A program made the position numbers and the translations under genes. Positions 12,370 through 23,827 of a stretch of DNA of 64,000 nucleotides are shown piece by piece. The stretch spans positions 1,116,001-1,180,000 of the forward strand of contig PZJY01000010.1 of assembly GCA_031472005.1 (NCBI GenBank), in the 5' to 3' direction. Positions within the stretch are counted from its first letter, which is position 1. Each line of letters begins with the position of its first letter. This stretch comes from Tetracladium setigerum. Its lineage: Eukaryota; Ascomycota; Leotiomycetes; Helotiales. The notes under the pieces are model-generated. The model saw nothing but the letters and a program-made list of their open reading frames with translations. It had not been told where the DNA came from and searched no databases.

Positions 12370-13189
12370 TTCGAGGATGTGGGTGTGGTGGTGGAGGGTT
12401 TTATTATTATTTTTAGTTGTTGGATTGGAGAGAAGCAGAAAGGCCGTTTGGTTTTGTTTTTCTTTGCTCTTATCTTTATTTCGTTCTCGAGAATTGGACG
12501 AACAATTGGTGTTGCGCTGTTGAATTAAACCATGTGCGTGGATGAGGAAACTCGGGATGAGGTCAAAAGCCAAGGAAAAGTCGCGCTTGAAGAAGTGGTG
12601 TGGGGGATGTGCCACACACCACCCATGTTACTTACTGTATGTCGGGATGATGATGCCCTTTTTGGAAAGACAACCACAATCATTGTGCAGTACTGTAAAA
12701 TTGATGCAAAAGATTGGATGTGGATTTTAGAGTACACCGTTGGTGAAGGCTTTGTTATAGAGTGGAGGCTGAGGTTTATGTGGATATAGAGGATATAGAC
12801 TATTCGTACTCTCTTGTCTCTTCTTCGATTTTAGGCTTTGTTAGTTGAGAGAAGACGAGGGAGATGGATAGTCCTTGGTTTCAGATCGTGACATTGAAGA
12901 ATTATGTGATGGTGGTGATAATATTGTGAGAATAGAGGAAGAAGACCACTGGGACTCCTTTGAGAACGAAGAAATCCCATCTTTATTGCGCAAATGTCAC
13001 AATTTTATGGTAATATGTAAGAAGTGCAGTTGCTTCGCTTAAGAGGTTCTCTGAATTTTGTTTGATACCCGCCCAACCAATAATTTACACCGGATTATTT
13101 GTCCTCCAGTACCCGTAGGTGCCATCAAATCCCCCCAAAACTACTCTCCCGTCATGCAATTCTTTTTTTTTTGTAAAGGTAGACACCCT
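12370..13189. other. Intergenic region between the small membrane protein and sec62
   Basis: About 0.8 kb holding the promoter of the 79-aa protein gene and the 3' end of sec62, both transcribed on the minus strand. The open frames on both strands at 12525-12789 mirror each other and have no recognisable product. No other gene is seen. Confidence 0.45.
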
Positions 13190-14410
13190 TTATTCCTCGT
13201 CAAACACTTCCTCTACTCGAGGTGCCATATGCCTTTGAGTTGGAGCCGAAACCTGTACTTGAGGAGCTGCGCCAGTTGTAGTTGCTTTTGATGGAGGTGG
13301 TTGACCGGTCATTCCAGCCATTGTCGCGCCAGCATTTGCTGATCCTGCGGCTTTCTTGGATTTCTTGCCCTTCTTCTTCTCCTGGACTCAGTTAGTTTCG
13401 TATTCTTGCACCAGAACAAGAGAAACTTACCTCTTGCCATCCCCACACAGGTTTGAAACTGTCAAAGAACCCAACGTCCTCGAATAGATTGGGGAATAGC
13501 CACAATCCAGGCGCATGTGTAAACATGGTGATGAGGAAGAGGATGAGTCTACCGATTGCCATTGCAAAAAATGCACCAATTAGGCCTAGCATACCCATAC
13601 TGAGATACCACACTCCTAGACGTAATTTCATGGGCCATAATGGGAACATGACCACGCCAAATACAAGGATCAGCGCTCCGACAGCGTATAGTTTCTGTTT
13701 GATTTGAGCTCCATCATACAGCCACACAAAGTGTAGCTCTTCCCTGCATTCTTGTTGTTGCTCGATCTTGACTGTCCATAGTCCCTTAACTCGCTTTGTC
13801 TTGTGGGCTCCTGGAGCGTGGTCGTGACCTTCGTGGGGATCGCTTTTGGAGACTCGTAGAGCAAGAAGGGACATGGGGAGAAGCTTGAAGGTGTTTTCGA
13901 GGGATGGGCGATCGGTGATAACCGGAAGGAGGGGGTTTTTCTTCTGTGCTGCCTTGTAGGCATCGGATTCAAGGGCTCGTAAGGCTCGCTTAACTATGAT
14001 CTGTGAGAATGATTTCCGAGAGTCGCGAAGCACATGGGCTCACCCTTAAACATATCCTTGCGCTGCCCGTTTAGAATACATGTCCTCGTCTTCAGGTCTT
14101 GGCTCTTCAAGAAGTTTGCGACTGCGAGGGCTTCTGGTTTTGGGGGACCAGGCTGAATGGGCTGAGGCTGGTTTTGTTGCTGTTGTTGTTGTTGCTGTTG
14201 TTGCATGGCAGCCTGCTGTTGTGCCATTGCTTGCATTTGCTGTTCCCTAATTTTCTCTACAAACTCTTGGACTGTCATTCCGTTCTTCTCGGCATCAATA
14301 GCGAGTTGTCGCTGCATCTGAGCTATCTGTTCTGGCGTTGGCTTTCCACCGGGGTTATTGGCAAAAGGGTTGCCGCCCATAGGACCTTGAGGAGGGCTTT
14401 GAGAAGCCAT
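13190..14410 (-). CDS. sec62: Translocation protein Sec62
   Basis: Subunit of the Sec62/Sec63 complex, which drives post-translational protein import into the ER through the Sec61 channel. Exons 14410-14044, 13993-13431 and 13381-13190; donors GTGAGC and GTAAGT; 373 aa. The N-terminus has a Gln-rich segment (about residues 60-80) before the family region with KSQDLKTRTCILNGQRKDMF continuing into VKRALRALESDAY across intron 1. Two transmembrane helices lie at about 224-242 and 249-275, joined by a short lumenal loop (PMKLRLGVWY), as in known Sec62. The conserved FEDVGFFDSFKPVW segment follows. The C-terminus is lysine-rich (EKKKGKKSKK) and acidic at the very end. The start at 14410 is the only in-frame Met before the conserved block. 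Confidence 0.93.
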
Positions 14411-14971
14411 GTTTGCGGTGGTGGAATTAAAAAGGTGAAGGTGAGGAAGGACGTGTGGTGGATATGTGAGTCGACGAGGAGAAGGAGAAGGAGGGGAGTT
14501 TGCGCAATGTTGTTATTCTTGATGGTGATGAAATCTGGCTTGACTTATTTTTGGCAAGGATATGCCGCTTGGCTTCCGACACGGGTGGTCAAGCCACAGA
14601 GCCACAGCGACAACGTGCGGGTGGGCGGCCTGTGAGGGCTTGGCTACAATGGTTCTAGCTAGCCTAGCCTAGTACGCCAGCAGGTACAGTAAACAAATCT
14701 AGCTTTCACCCAGCGTCACTCACTTCTTCAATTGCCAATGTCGGTGGGAGTTTCATATTGGTGAGCGTGAGCGAGTGTGCCGTCTCCAATTGCTTTGTTT
14801 TTTTTCACTCTTTGCGCCTCAAATTCTTTCGTCGCGGTCTCACCATTGAACAAAACAATTCACCTATCACGTAAGATTGAGCGCTTCAAGCTCTTCGGCA
14901 ATCGCGGAAGCTCTCTCTCAACCCAGTCCAGTCATGAAAGAGGCTCAACGAAAGCTGAGAGAGGAGGAAGA
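14411..14971. promoter_or_regulatory. Divergent promoter between sec62 and mtc6
   Basis: About 560 bp separate the start codons of sec62 (minus) and mtc6 (plus), so this stretch must hold both promoters. A run of CTAGCTAGCCTAGCCTAG is seen near 14648-14666. I see no gene. A plus frame upstream of the mtc6 ATG has no ATG of its own but reads a hydrophobic stretch (IALFFFTLCASNSFVAV), which may reflect a missed signal-peptide exon of mtc6. Confidence 0.45.
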
Positions 14972-17460
14972 ATGAGCCAGAACTACGCTCCCGAGCTCGG
15001 GACTGAGGCTAGCGATCCATTGTCTACTGTTCTACTTGTATGATCACAATTCTCAAGTCTATTTATTCGTCACGCGCAATACTGACTGACATCTGGGGTT
15101 TTGTATAGTCGCAAAGAGATCTTAGCTTACGGGTTCCAATCAACTTTGTCACAAACCCAGGAGTATCTCTCTCAGCCGCCTGCTTCTCGCAACGAAGATA
15201 TGAGGATGACGAATCGGCCGATTGTCTTTCCAATCTCCTTGCAGTGGGCTTTAGGAGATTCGAAATTGATCTCTATTGGGATGAGGACAGAAGAGTGTGG
15301 TCATTTTGTCCCGTAGAGATTCCAGATGTGTTCATCGACACACCTTCGTCATTGGCAACAGCTAGTGTTTCTTCACTTACTCGATTCTCCTCCTCCTACT
15401 CCTCCTCCTCCTCTCAAGAGGATTCTATGAGTAGTGTGACACAATCTCAATCCTCAGCTACTGGGATCGGTCCACGCCAACTCTCAGCTGATGCCACTTT
15501 CTCCTCAACAAGCACCACCGTTACACCGATAGGAACTTCTCTCGGGACAGCTGCGCCAACTAATACCGCACCGCCAGAAAGCCCGGATGTTCCTTCCGTT
15601 AATGTGGGAGCTTTTGTTTGCACAACCACTATTAATTTGTCTGTCTTCACTAGCCAAATCCTCGATTATATCCAACAAACTGAAAATACACTCGGGGCCC
15701 GCTTACTCTACGTCTTCTTTAATATACATGCGACTTCTTCACCTACTTCCTTGAGCGAACCTGCTGCAAAGCCATCGTCATTCCCTGGCCAAGACGAGTT
15801 AATAGGAAGCCTGTTCTCAAGCAACCTTTCCGACTACCTTTATACACCAGCCGAACTACGATCGGACAGAGCAGACTTGAATTCTTCTTGGTATCGTGTC
15901 AACGCGAGGTACCTCCCAATCAATGGCTATTACAGCACTGAACTCAACGAGAATGATGTTTTGTCGACAGAGGATGGCTGGCCTTCCGAAGCTTATATTG
16001 AGTTTTCAAGAAGCAAAAGGATGTTGCTAGGTTGGGGTACTGTGGATCCTCAAATGGAAGAGTATAATTTTACAGGTGATGCTGACACGGTCTTCGACAA
16101 CGGCTATATTGCAAATCTACAGACTGATATCGTTGCGAGTGGAAATGGACAAGTGACGAATGGCTGCTTCGTTCGGAATGGAGAGGTTGGTTTGTCACAA
16201 GTCAATTCTTCCTGGGCTTTCACTTCGTCGGTGGGCAATTTCCAGTATCCAACCGCACCTTCGTCAGGTTAGTTAGTGGTTTTCATTCAACACATTGCCT
16301 CTGTTCAAGGGAATTCTCTTTTCTTGGATTAACCACCAAGTACGATCCAATGGCAAATCAAGAAGAGTTGGATAACACTGGCATTGTCACCGTTCTTCAC
16401 CGTCACCCATCCCAACATTTCCTATCCGTCTTTGACTTTCTCCGATCCCTTCCTAACAGTCAGTCAGATATGAGCGCTCTTCTTTCTCTAACCCGCAACA
16501 TTACGAATTGCGGAATCTCCCCGACACTTAATCATACTCTCCTCGGTGCCACTGCAGCTCAAAATGCTACTTCCTACCTCTCATTTACAAACTCAACTAT
16601 TTGGTCTTGGTTGCCGTCCGAACCTCGCAATATCAGTGACAATCCAAACGAGCAATGCGCCTCTACTTCCCCTCTAGGCCATGTAAGTTCAATCTAACAC
16701 GAATCCTACTCTCGCTCTTGAGTCTTCAACAACAAGTCTCTCATGTATACGCAATCTAAGAATGTTCCCAAGATTGCCTTTGACACCCTTCTCATCACAA
16801 CTTCAATTATATGTACTGTACTAACTCACTACCCACAACTTAGTGGTCAGTAACGGACTGTACCACCTCACTCCCCGTTGCCTGTCGTTCTCCAACCCAG
16901 CCTTACAACTGGACCCTATCCTCTCGCTCCACCACCTACTCATCCGCATCTCATTCCTGTCCGCCATCCTACATCTTCGCCGTTCCGCGCACGGCTCTCG
17001 AAAATGCATACCTCACCCAACGAATCCGCAGCGACGATACAATCAACCGTAAAGACGACAAGAGAATATGGATCGATTTTAACACAATAGATCAAGATTC
17101 TTGCTGGGTTGCTGGTGGCCAGAATGCGACTTGTCCTTATTCCGATCTACAGGGTATGGAGGAGATGGATAGACGGAATTTTAGGGTGAGTTCACCTCTC
17201 TTGCTTTCAACTTCGCATACCCCATCCCCTCCCTCTCTGTAAATGTACTATCTGTGTGACCATCATTTGTCTCAAATTACTCATTCATTGTTCTTTCGCC
17301 AAAATAGATTATCCTCGCAGCGTCAATAGCTGTTTTTGTCCTAGCTGCCTTGTCGCTTTTTGTGGAGTGTGCAGGCAATAGGTCGATGAGTAAGAAGGGG
17401 AAGAGGAGGGAGAGGAGGGCAGCGAGAAGAGGCGTGGTATATGAAGGTGTGCCCTCTTAA
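14972..17460 (+). CDS. mtc6: Maintenance of telomere capping protein 6 (Mtc6), secretory-pathway membrane protein
   Basis: Type I membrane glycoprotein of the Mtc6 family. Clear exons: 14972-15037, 15109 to about 16267, an exon ending at 16682, 16844-17185 and 17308-17460. Exon 2 gives the family hallmark SQRDLSLRVPINFVTNPG, a CFSQRRYEDDESADCL block and VGFRRFEIDLYWDEDRRVW. The lumenal region is Ser/Thr-rich with many N-x-S/T sites. The last exons give the CWVAGGQNATCPYSD block, then one transmembrane helix (IILAASIAVFVLAALSLF) and a short basic tail. The exon 2/3 junction is uncertain: candidates are donor 16268 with acceptor 16467 (200 nt), donor 16263 with acceptor 16309, or donor 16268 with acceptor 16309 if one G is missing at 16309-16311. 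The expected N-terminal signal peptide is not in the mapped first exon. The telomere phenotype is known from yeast and may be indirect. Confidence 0.87.
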
Positions 17461-18229
17461 TTTTAAGGACCCCCTTGATGAAAAAGAAAGAGCGGGCGGG
17501 CGAACGTGTATTATTAAAAGCCTAGAGGGCTACCACTAATGAGATATGGGGGTTGGGTTGGGAAAGGACCTGATATTACTGGGAAGGAATGGTTGGTGTT
17601 GGGGGTTATTTGATGCAGCGGACGGTGGGTCAAAATGGAGCGATGTGATTATGTCTCTTTAATTGTATTTCTAGCAAGGAGCTGTAGGATATCATGGGCG
17701 TACGGTACGGTGAAGCTTTGGAGGACAATTGCGTAGTGAGGGGCGTTGGGGTACCATTCGGTGCATTGAATTGGACGTAGCATTCTATTTCGATGGCTAT
17801 AAAAGGAGTAGAAAGAACCCAATTTAAAAAAATTCAGAGGTTGCATTTATGTCTACACCTGCCTTTCCTCCCAACGATAGTGAGAATATCCACCAATGAC
17901 GCCCCAGCCCGTTTTCATTCCTGATACCAGCCCAAAAACAAACATACTCCCAAGTTATTATCCCATTTCCCTCCCTACCTTAGCTAAAGTACTGTAACCT
18001 ATATATCCCTATCCCTATCCCATTCACCACCAAAAAAAAAACGTGCCTGGTATTTTCCATTTCTCAAAAGATTCCGGAGTGAGCATGAATGATATATTGT
18101 CTTCTCTTTGACAAACGCCAAACTTTAATGCAACTATACCTCACCCAAGCCTAAAAGAAGCAAAGAGGTAAGTAAGTCTTACTTCCTACATTACTGAGAC
18201 CGTGACACTTCGGCGCCTTTCCTAGGTAC
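17461..18229. other. Convergent 3' region of mtc6 and the unknown membrane protein gene
   Basis: About 0.77 kb with both 3' UTRs. A perfect 12-bp palindrome CTAGGTACCTAG (18222-18233) overlaps the stop codon of the minus-strand gene. No gene is seen; short open frames are unsupported. Confidence 0.45.
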
Positions 18230-19554
18230 CTAGTGAATCACAGCATCCTCTTCACTAACTACACTTCCAACTTCAGTCCACGTCCCAGGCGTACTGATCC
18301 CATCACCATCCACACTCAACACATCAACATCAGCATCGCTAGTAGCGCCGCTTCTAGGTGCCCACACCTCGTCTCCGGAGCCAGCCATTGACATTGAATC
18401 AGTAGTGGGAGTTACATCTCCACTTCCCGGGACGGAGAGCGGGGGATCACTGAAAGTTGGTGAGGTGGGTGTTGCGATTCGGAGGAGGGGGGTTGGTGAT
18501 GTTGGTGTTGCTGGTGCTGGTGTGAGGACGCGAGGCGTGGTGGGGAGTGGGGAGTAGAAGGAGTTGTTTGCATTGTCGGCCCAGGCGTGGATAGATGCGA
18601 ATGCGGATTCAGCGTCTTGTCTGTGGGGATCTCGAGTCGCCCAGTCTGCTTCGTTAATTTCTTCTGGTACGGAGATTGGGGGGTCGGGGATGGCGGTATC
18701 GATGAGTACTTCGGCCATGGTGGGGAGGTGCTGCGGTTGCGGTTGCGCTTGGGTGGTGGTTCGGAGAGGTTGCGGATCTTCGTTTGCGGAGTAGAGACCT
18801 TCAGAGAGGACTTCGTACTTTTCAGACGGGTCGGGAGACATGAGACTTGCGTCGACAGCACGTTGTTCGTCTACATCGATGTTATGTTCGTCACCGAATG
18901 GGTTGGCCCAGACGGAGCCTCGTTGAAGTCCACGAACACCTGTATTATTGGCTCCAGCTCCAGCACCACGATTTCGCATTCCCTCGTCCTGTTCACGACC
19001 GACATCCGCACCGGTATTGTAAACGAATGTAGTCCCCTTCTCGGCATTCTTGTCCTCTTGCAGGAAATCCTCAAAACTGGATCCACGGCTTCGATTCTGT
19101 TGCGGTCGCTTCTCGGCAGACCCTCCTCCCGAGCGAGTTTCTCGAGACGGATCGCATTCCAATACATCAACTCTTCTCGCTGGCGGCGCGCAGACTCGTC
19201 ATCAGCTTCTACACCTGGAGCGCCCCCGGAGCGAGCACCTTGGGATTGTAGGAAGCCCTCTGCGTCTTCAGGGCGGTTGAAGCGGGGTTCGCCATTTGAA
19301 TTGGCGGGGTTGATTTCATCGCCGAGAGCATGGAGAGCGAGTGCGATGCGACGGCGGACATCTTCGGCGAATTGACGGGCTTGCGGGGATTCGTATACTG
19401 CGATAGCAGCCTGAACATATATATCTTCTTAGTTCTGTTCTGGGGGAAATAGAGTTGGGGTGGAGCAGAGGGAGAAAGAGAGAGAGGGAGAGAGCCTTAC
19501 CGCCACGGCTACCGAGACTACGATAATTGCTCCTGCGAGAGGGTGGTTAGGCAT
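18230..19554 (-). CDS. Membrane-anchored protein of unknown function, conserved-looking N-terminus
   Basis: Two exons: 19554-19501 (donor GTAAGG) and 19410-18230. The N-terminus MPNHPLAGAIIVVSVAVA joined to AAIAVYESPQARQF forms one signal-anchor helix. A helical, charged segment follows (ARRQREELMYWNAIRLEKLA). After about residue 110 the reading frame changes: the downstream frame carries a block with RSRGSSFEDFLQEDKN and TFVYNTGAD, then a long low-complexity Pro/Ser/Thr/Asp tail with many SP/TP sites. One extra G in the run at 19121-19123 (CCC on the plus strand; 19128-19130 is equally possible) joins the frames and makes the exons sum to 411 codons, so a base is probably missing in the assembly. 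I do not recognise a named family; the tail suggests a cytosolic, phosphorylated region. Confidence 0.68.
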
Positions 19555-21160
19555 CTTGATCGAAAGTTGATGGTGACAAAGATGTTAAATGTCGTACTGA
19601 ACTAGCAATAGTAATACAGAAGAGAAGAAGAAAAGGGAGAGGAAGAAGGGCGAAGAGGCGTGGAGGAAATGAAGTTGAATGATCGACTGGATCGGCCTCG
19701 TGGTAGAGTTGCGCGGCCACTGTCTTCGCCACTCGCGACCAGGGCGGCCTTGGATCCGCCTATGAGAGGCGCGGAAGAAAGAAGCAGGTTAACTCACCTT
19801 TCACGGCAATGGTAGGCATTTCGAAGGCCTGAAAGGAAAGATGTCGGATATTGGAATTTGTTTGTGTGCAGGTTTATGAAAGATGTTGGAGGTCGAGGTT
19901 TCAAATGGTGTGAGAGAGAGTACTGACCTGCACGCCGGGTGCTCCCATGACGCTGACCAGGCTGACCTCCTCGAGGCCGATAAGGACTAGCACTCATTAC
20001 TCGTACGCTACTGAATGGAAGTGGTGGACGTTCATGATGCATTCCTTCATCTGTATTTGGTGTGAAAGGCATAAAAACTGGGCATGAGTTCCGACAATGC
20101 TTTCATCTTCTTCTGGGTAGGGTCTGATATCTTGTCCACCTGCTACTACCCTAATACACACACCACTTCATGTACACAACCATTATTTCACAAACCAAGG
20201 TAATTTTTAGAAAGGTGCGCAAAAGTCGAGAAACCTTTTCTACCAATAGTAGTTATACAAATAGAACTTATTTACCCGTTCCTTCTGCATCAAGCCACCA
20301 CGCGAAGGAGCCGATGTCGTTTTCACGGAGGTATGGTACCGTACATCTTACAATAAGCGAGCCAGGCCATCTCCAAAAGAACGCATGACCTGGATCTCAC
20401 CGACCTTTCTTCGTGCAAACTGTATGTGTATCCCTTAATCCACAATACGAGAGATTTTAAGCAAGATGGTACCTTCGAGTGACAAAATACACCAAATATC
20501 TAGGCAAATAAAACATCATCACCCCGCATACTGTCCTCGCAAGAGTGCATCAGATCTAATATTTGCTCTTTGAAGCAATCGCAGGCGAAGTCGACACAAC
20601 AGAGAAGATTTTTAGTATCAATTTATATTTGCTCCTAAGCACACTCCTAGCATACAAGAGCCAACTAGCTAGCCATCTGACTTATAATCTACATGAGCGA
20701 TATCATACATACATACATCTTGAAATCATCAAGGTTCGTTTTGTGACAAATGAAAATAAACTGAAGTCGCAGAGCATGCGCAAGTAAGACCCTCCAAGCG
20801 AAAGGTCAAAACAAAAGGTATCCAAATAGCCAAACGCATTGCCCCCAACCAAACCAAACCAACCACTCCACCCATCCCGCTTCATCTCACTCCGAAACCA
20901 AAATATCCAGTCATTACCAGGATGCCGTCAACCCATCCATCCATCCGTCTATCCATCCTCCCACCCCAAAAACCCAAGACTTAACACTCCTATCCCTAAT
21001 TTATATTACTCTTCCATCCTCCATTGCAATTGCTCGCTCCCGTGTAGGGTGTCGGTAACCATCGTTACCGCTAACTCGCCAAAACTCCCCCCAAAAAACA
21101 CACAAAAAAACACGATTTTGATACAAAGAAAATGTTGTGCCGTGAAAATGGCTGTTGCGC
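19555..21160. other. Intergenic region, 1.6 kb, no supported gene
   Basis: Holds the promoter of the 18.2-19.6 kb gene and the 3' flank of the PH-domain gene. A minus-strand frame at 20072-19794 (starting MPFTPNTDEGMHHERP) is followed by splice-like signals, but the last possible intron would be under 40 nt and no protein family emerges. AT-rich sequence runs from 20160 to 20800. Confidence 0.4.
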
Positions 21161-23827
21161 TTAAGCTCGTACAGACGTCCTTTTATTTGATGTCCCATTG
21201 CGTATCCCACTTGTCGGTGGTAAGGGAGGAAGAGCGCAATTTGGTGGTGGAGCTGGGGGAGGACCACCAACCAGAAATGGTAGGCTTCTCCTATTGCTCA
21301 AAGTCTTATCCTGCTTTAGTCGTTGCATAGATGGTGCCGCAGGTTTGACTGCTGGAGGATTGGCCCTTTCTTCAGGGAACGCGATTGTTAGTGGCCGGTT
21401 GGCTTGCGGGATTTGGTTTGTTGAAGGCACGGGCGAAGACACTTTAGCAGATGCCTTAGATTGAAGACCCGGGAAAGCCCCGTTGACGAACGAAGGCCGA
21501 ATTTGCATACTTGTTGGGCGACGAAGCTTTGTTTTGGTGTTGGCTAATGCCGGAAGTGGTGCAATGCGCTCCTTTTCAGATGGACCGCGAGACGACCGTC
21601 TGTCCAGAATTACAAGACTCGTTCGCTTGACCAAACTATTGGCGACATCTGACTTGTCACGTGTGTGCTCCACCATGCTTGTAGGTCGAGGAAATCGAAA
21701 GTCGAGAGGTGAAGGACTCGGTGGGCCTGGTGCTAGTTTTGACCTTCGTTGGGGAGGGACAAGTTGTTGGGGGTGATTACTTTCCACAGGAGATGGCGTG
21801 GGTAAGGGAGAGCGAGGAGCAATGTCAACTACCGATGCAGTTATCTGCTGTAAGGAATTGCGAGATGAGTTTGCCGGGGTATCGATCAAAATATCCTGTG
21901 TTGGTGTTGGTGAGGGATCATCAGCAACTGGAGAAAGTGGCCGTGCAACTGTGATAGCCGGTGGGGTGGTTTTCTTGCACCCTTCAAGACTGGCTCCATG
22001 ACCCGGACGGGAGTGACTCCAATTCCTGGCAGACTCGTCTGGGATTTGACTGCCGAAAAGCGTCTGCTTGAAGAATTTGGAACACTAAAGTTGGGGGTGG
22101 CTGCGGATCCATATGCGGAATGTCGGTGCATCTTGGGCACTTGTTGGGTTTCAAGTGCGAGTATTGAAACGGATTGCATGGATCTTCTTCGCTCGTTGAT
22201 TGCCGCAGCGTTCGGCCTGGCGCGGTTCTCTTCCATAGAGATCTTGGATGTTACTTCCTCAGGTGCAGTCAAACTATCATCTATTGTGGGAGATAGTTCG
22301 ACACTGGTACGTTGACCCGAAGACATGTAGGAATAACGGTGCAGTTGAGCGCTATTTCTTTTCAACTCATCCAATGTCTGTCCATCTTGAGAGACGACAC
22401 TATTGGTGGCCGATTGTTGGTGAGTTGATTGTCGTCGTACAGAAGGATGGACCCAGTCCCCATCGGAGGCGATATCTTCTGTATTCTTATGTGAAGGATG
22501 CTGACCCCATGGTTGTGGTCCAAATGAGACATTTGAAGGCGAGGGTGGGACAGAAAACTGGTCATGATCCTTCTGAATCAGATATCTGTGGCTTGGGCGT
22601 TCCCTCAATTGTGCGACTTCTTCATCTCGTGGAGGTTTGACCTGATCCGAAACATACTTCTTTCCACCCAGCGCCTCAATCTCCCGTCTTACGATCGCAA
22701 TCCAAGAATCCATCTCTTCTGCACTATCCAGTACCAAGAGAAGGCTTGTTGCGGTCCGTCGGTAGTCCGCCCCGCGGAAAGCAAGGCGTGACAATAGAGA
22801 TCTTGAATCCGATGTTGCTTTACCTTCGGCGTCCATACTTTGGGATATTTGCAATACCCAATGCTTTCCTGGAATAGCATCGCTAGCAAAAGCAACTGAA
22901 TCTTTTCCGAGTAGCATCATCTTTTCTGGCAAACGGTCAAATGAGCCTTCGCCTGCATACTGCAGAATGTATCCAGAAGTGACCATCTAAAGACACGGAG
23001 GTTAGTGTATGCTCCAATATCAGGCTAAAGGCCGATGCCATGAAAACCAAGGAATGGGAACCACTGTCTAAAGGAAAAACTGACCACGAAAATCTTTTGG
23101 GTCCAATCCGCTTTCGATATTGAACCTGCCTGCTTTCGATGTTTACTTCGTGCCTTTTCCGTCTTCTTCGCAGCTGCGTCCTTTTCATCCCCATTTGCCG
23201 CGGTTGGATTGTATTCAGTGATACTGCTGTGTCTTTTGTGATTGCCGACGCGCAGAATCGAGTCGGCAGATAAGCTTGATGCTGCCAACTGTGCATGCTT
23301 GATTGCTTGAGGATACGCTTGAAAGAGAGGCGGTGGGTCCCATGCGGGAGATGTGCGAGTCGGACGATTCGATTGATTTGCAGTCGCTTTCACACCAGGC
23401 TTGGTTTCCTTGCCTGCCCTCGATCGCAGATTCATTCTCGAAGGTTTGCTTGTGGGCCTTGTGGGAGTAGGGGGTAGTGTCGACGCTCGCAGCTGTGGGG
23501 GACTGTGTTCTTATCCAGACTTTCGTAGTTTATTGTCTTCATTGTCGACAGCTCTGAAACTGCAGACATGGGAGTCCCTTCTTCCGCAGTAGTCGCCAAA
23601 ACACCCTTCCCCGCCTTGTTTCGATTGAAAATACCTCGCATTCCACCTTTCGATTCCTGTCTGTGAAGCTTCAAATTGAGGGGTACCCGAGCTTCTTCGG
23701 TCGGGCTCATTGGGATATCGACAGCAGGTGGGCGAGCGCGTCGATTCAGTGTAAATGACGATTGTGGAATCTTCAGTCGCTCCAATCCTTCAATCGTCCC
23801 CGGACCTGAGAGGTTGGTGTCCGCCAT
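21161..23827 (-). CDS. PH-domain protein (membrane/lipid-binding adaptor)
   Basis: About 856 aa in two exons, 23827-23085 and 22986-21161 (donor GTCAGT, acceptor TTTAG). After a Pro/Ser/Arg-rich N-terminus, a pleckstrin-homology fold begins with SISKADWTQKIFV, continues across the intron with TSGYILQYAGEGSFDRLPEK, and ends in the amphipathic helix with the near-invariant Trp (LDSAEEMDSWIAIVRREIEA). The long C-terminal half is disordered, Ser/Pro/Arg-rich, with a proline-rich stretch (PPPAPPPN) near the end. Two single-base frame changes are needed: in the G5 run at 23497-23501 and in the T4 run at 21970-21973. With one base restored at each, exon lengths become exact multiples of three (248 and 609 codons). 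The role is inferred as a cortical adaptor or signalling protein; I cannot name an orthologue. Confidence 0.8.

Noticed and set aside
19587..20072. Possible spliced small gene or leader exons starting MPFTPNTDEGMHHERP
   Set aside because: Good-looking donor and acceptor sites, but the last intron would be under 40 nt and the resulting protein has no recognisable features; it may be a leader of the downstream gene.
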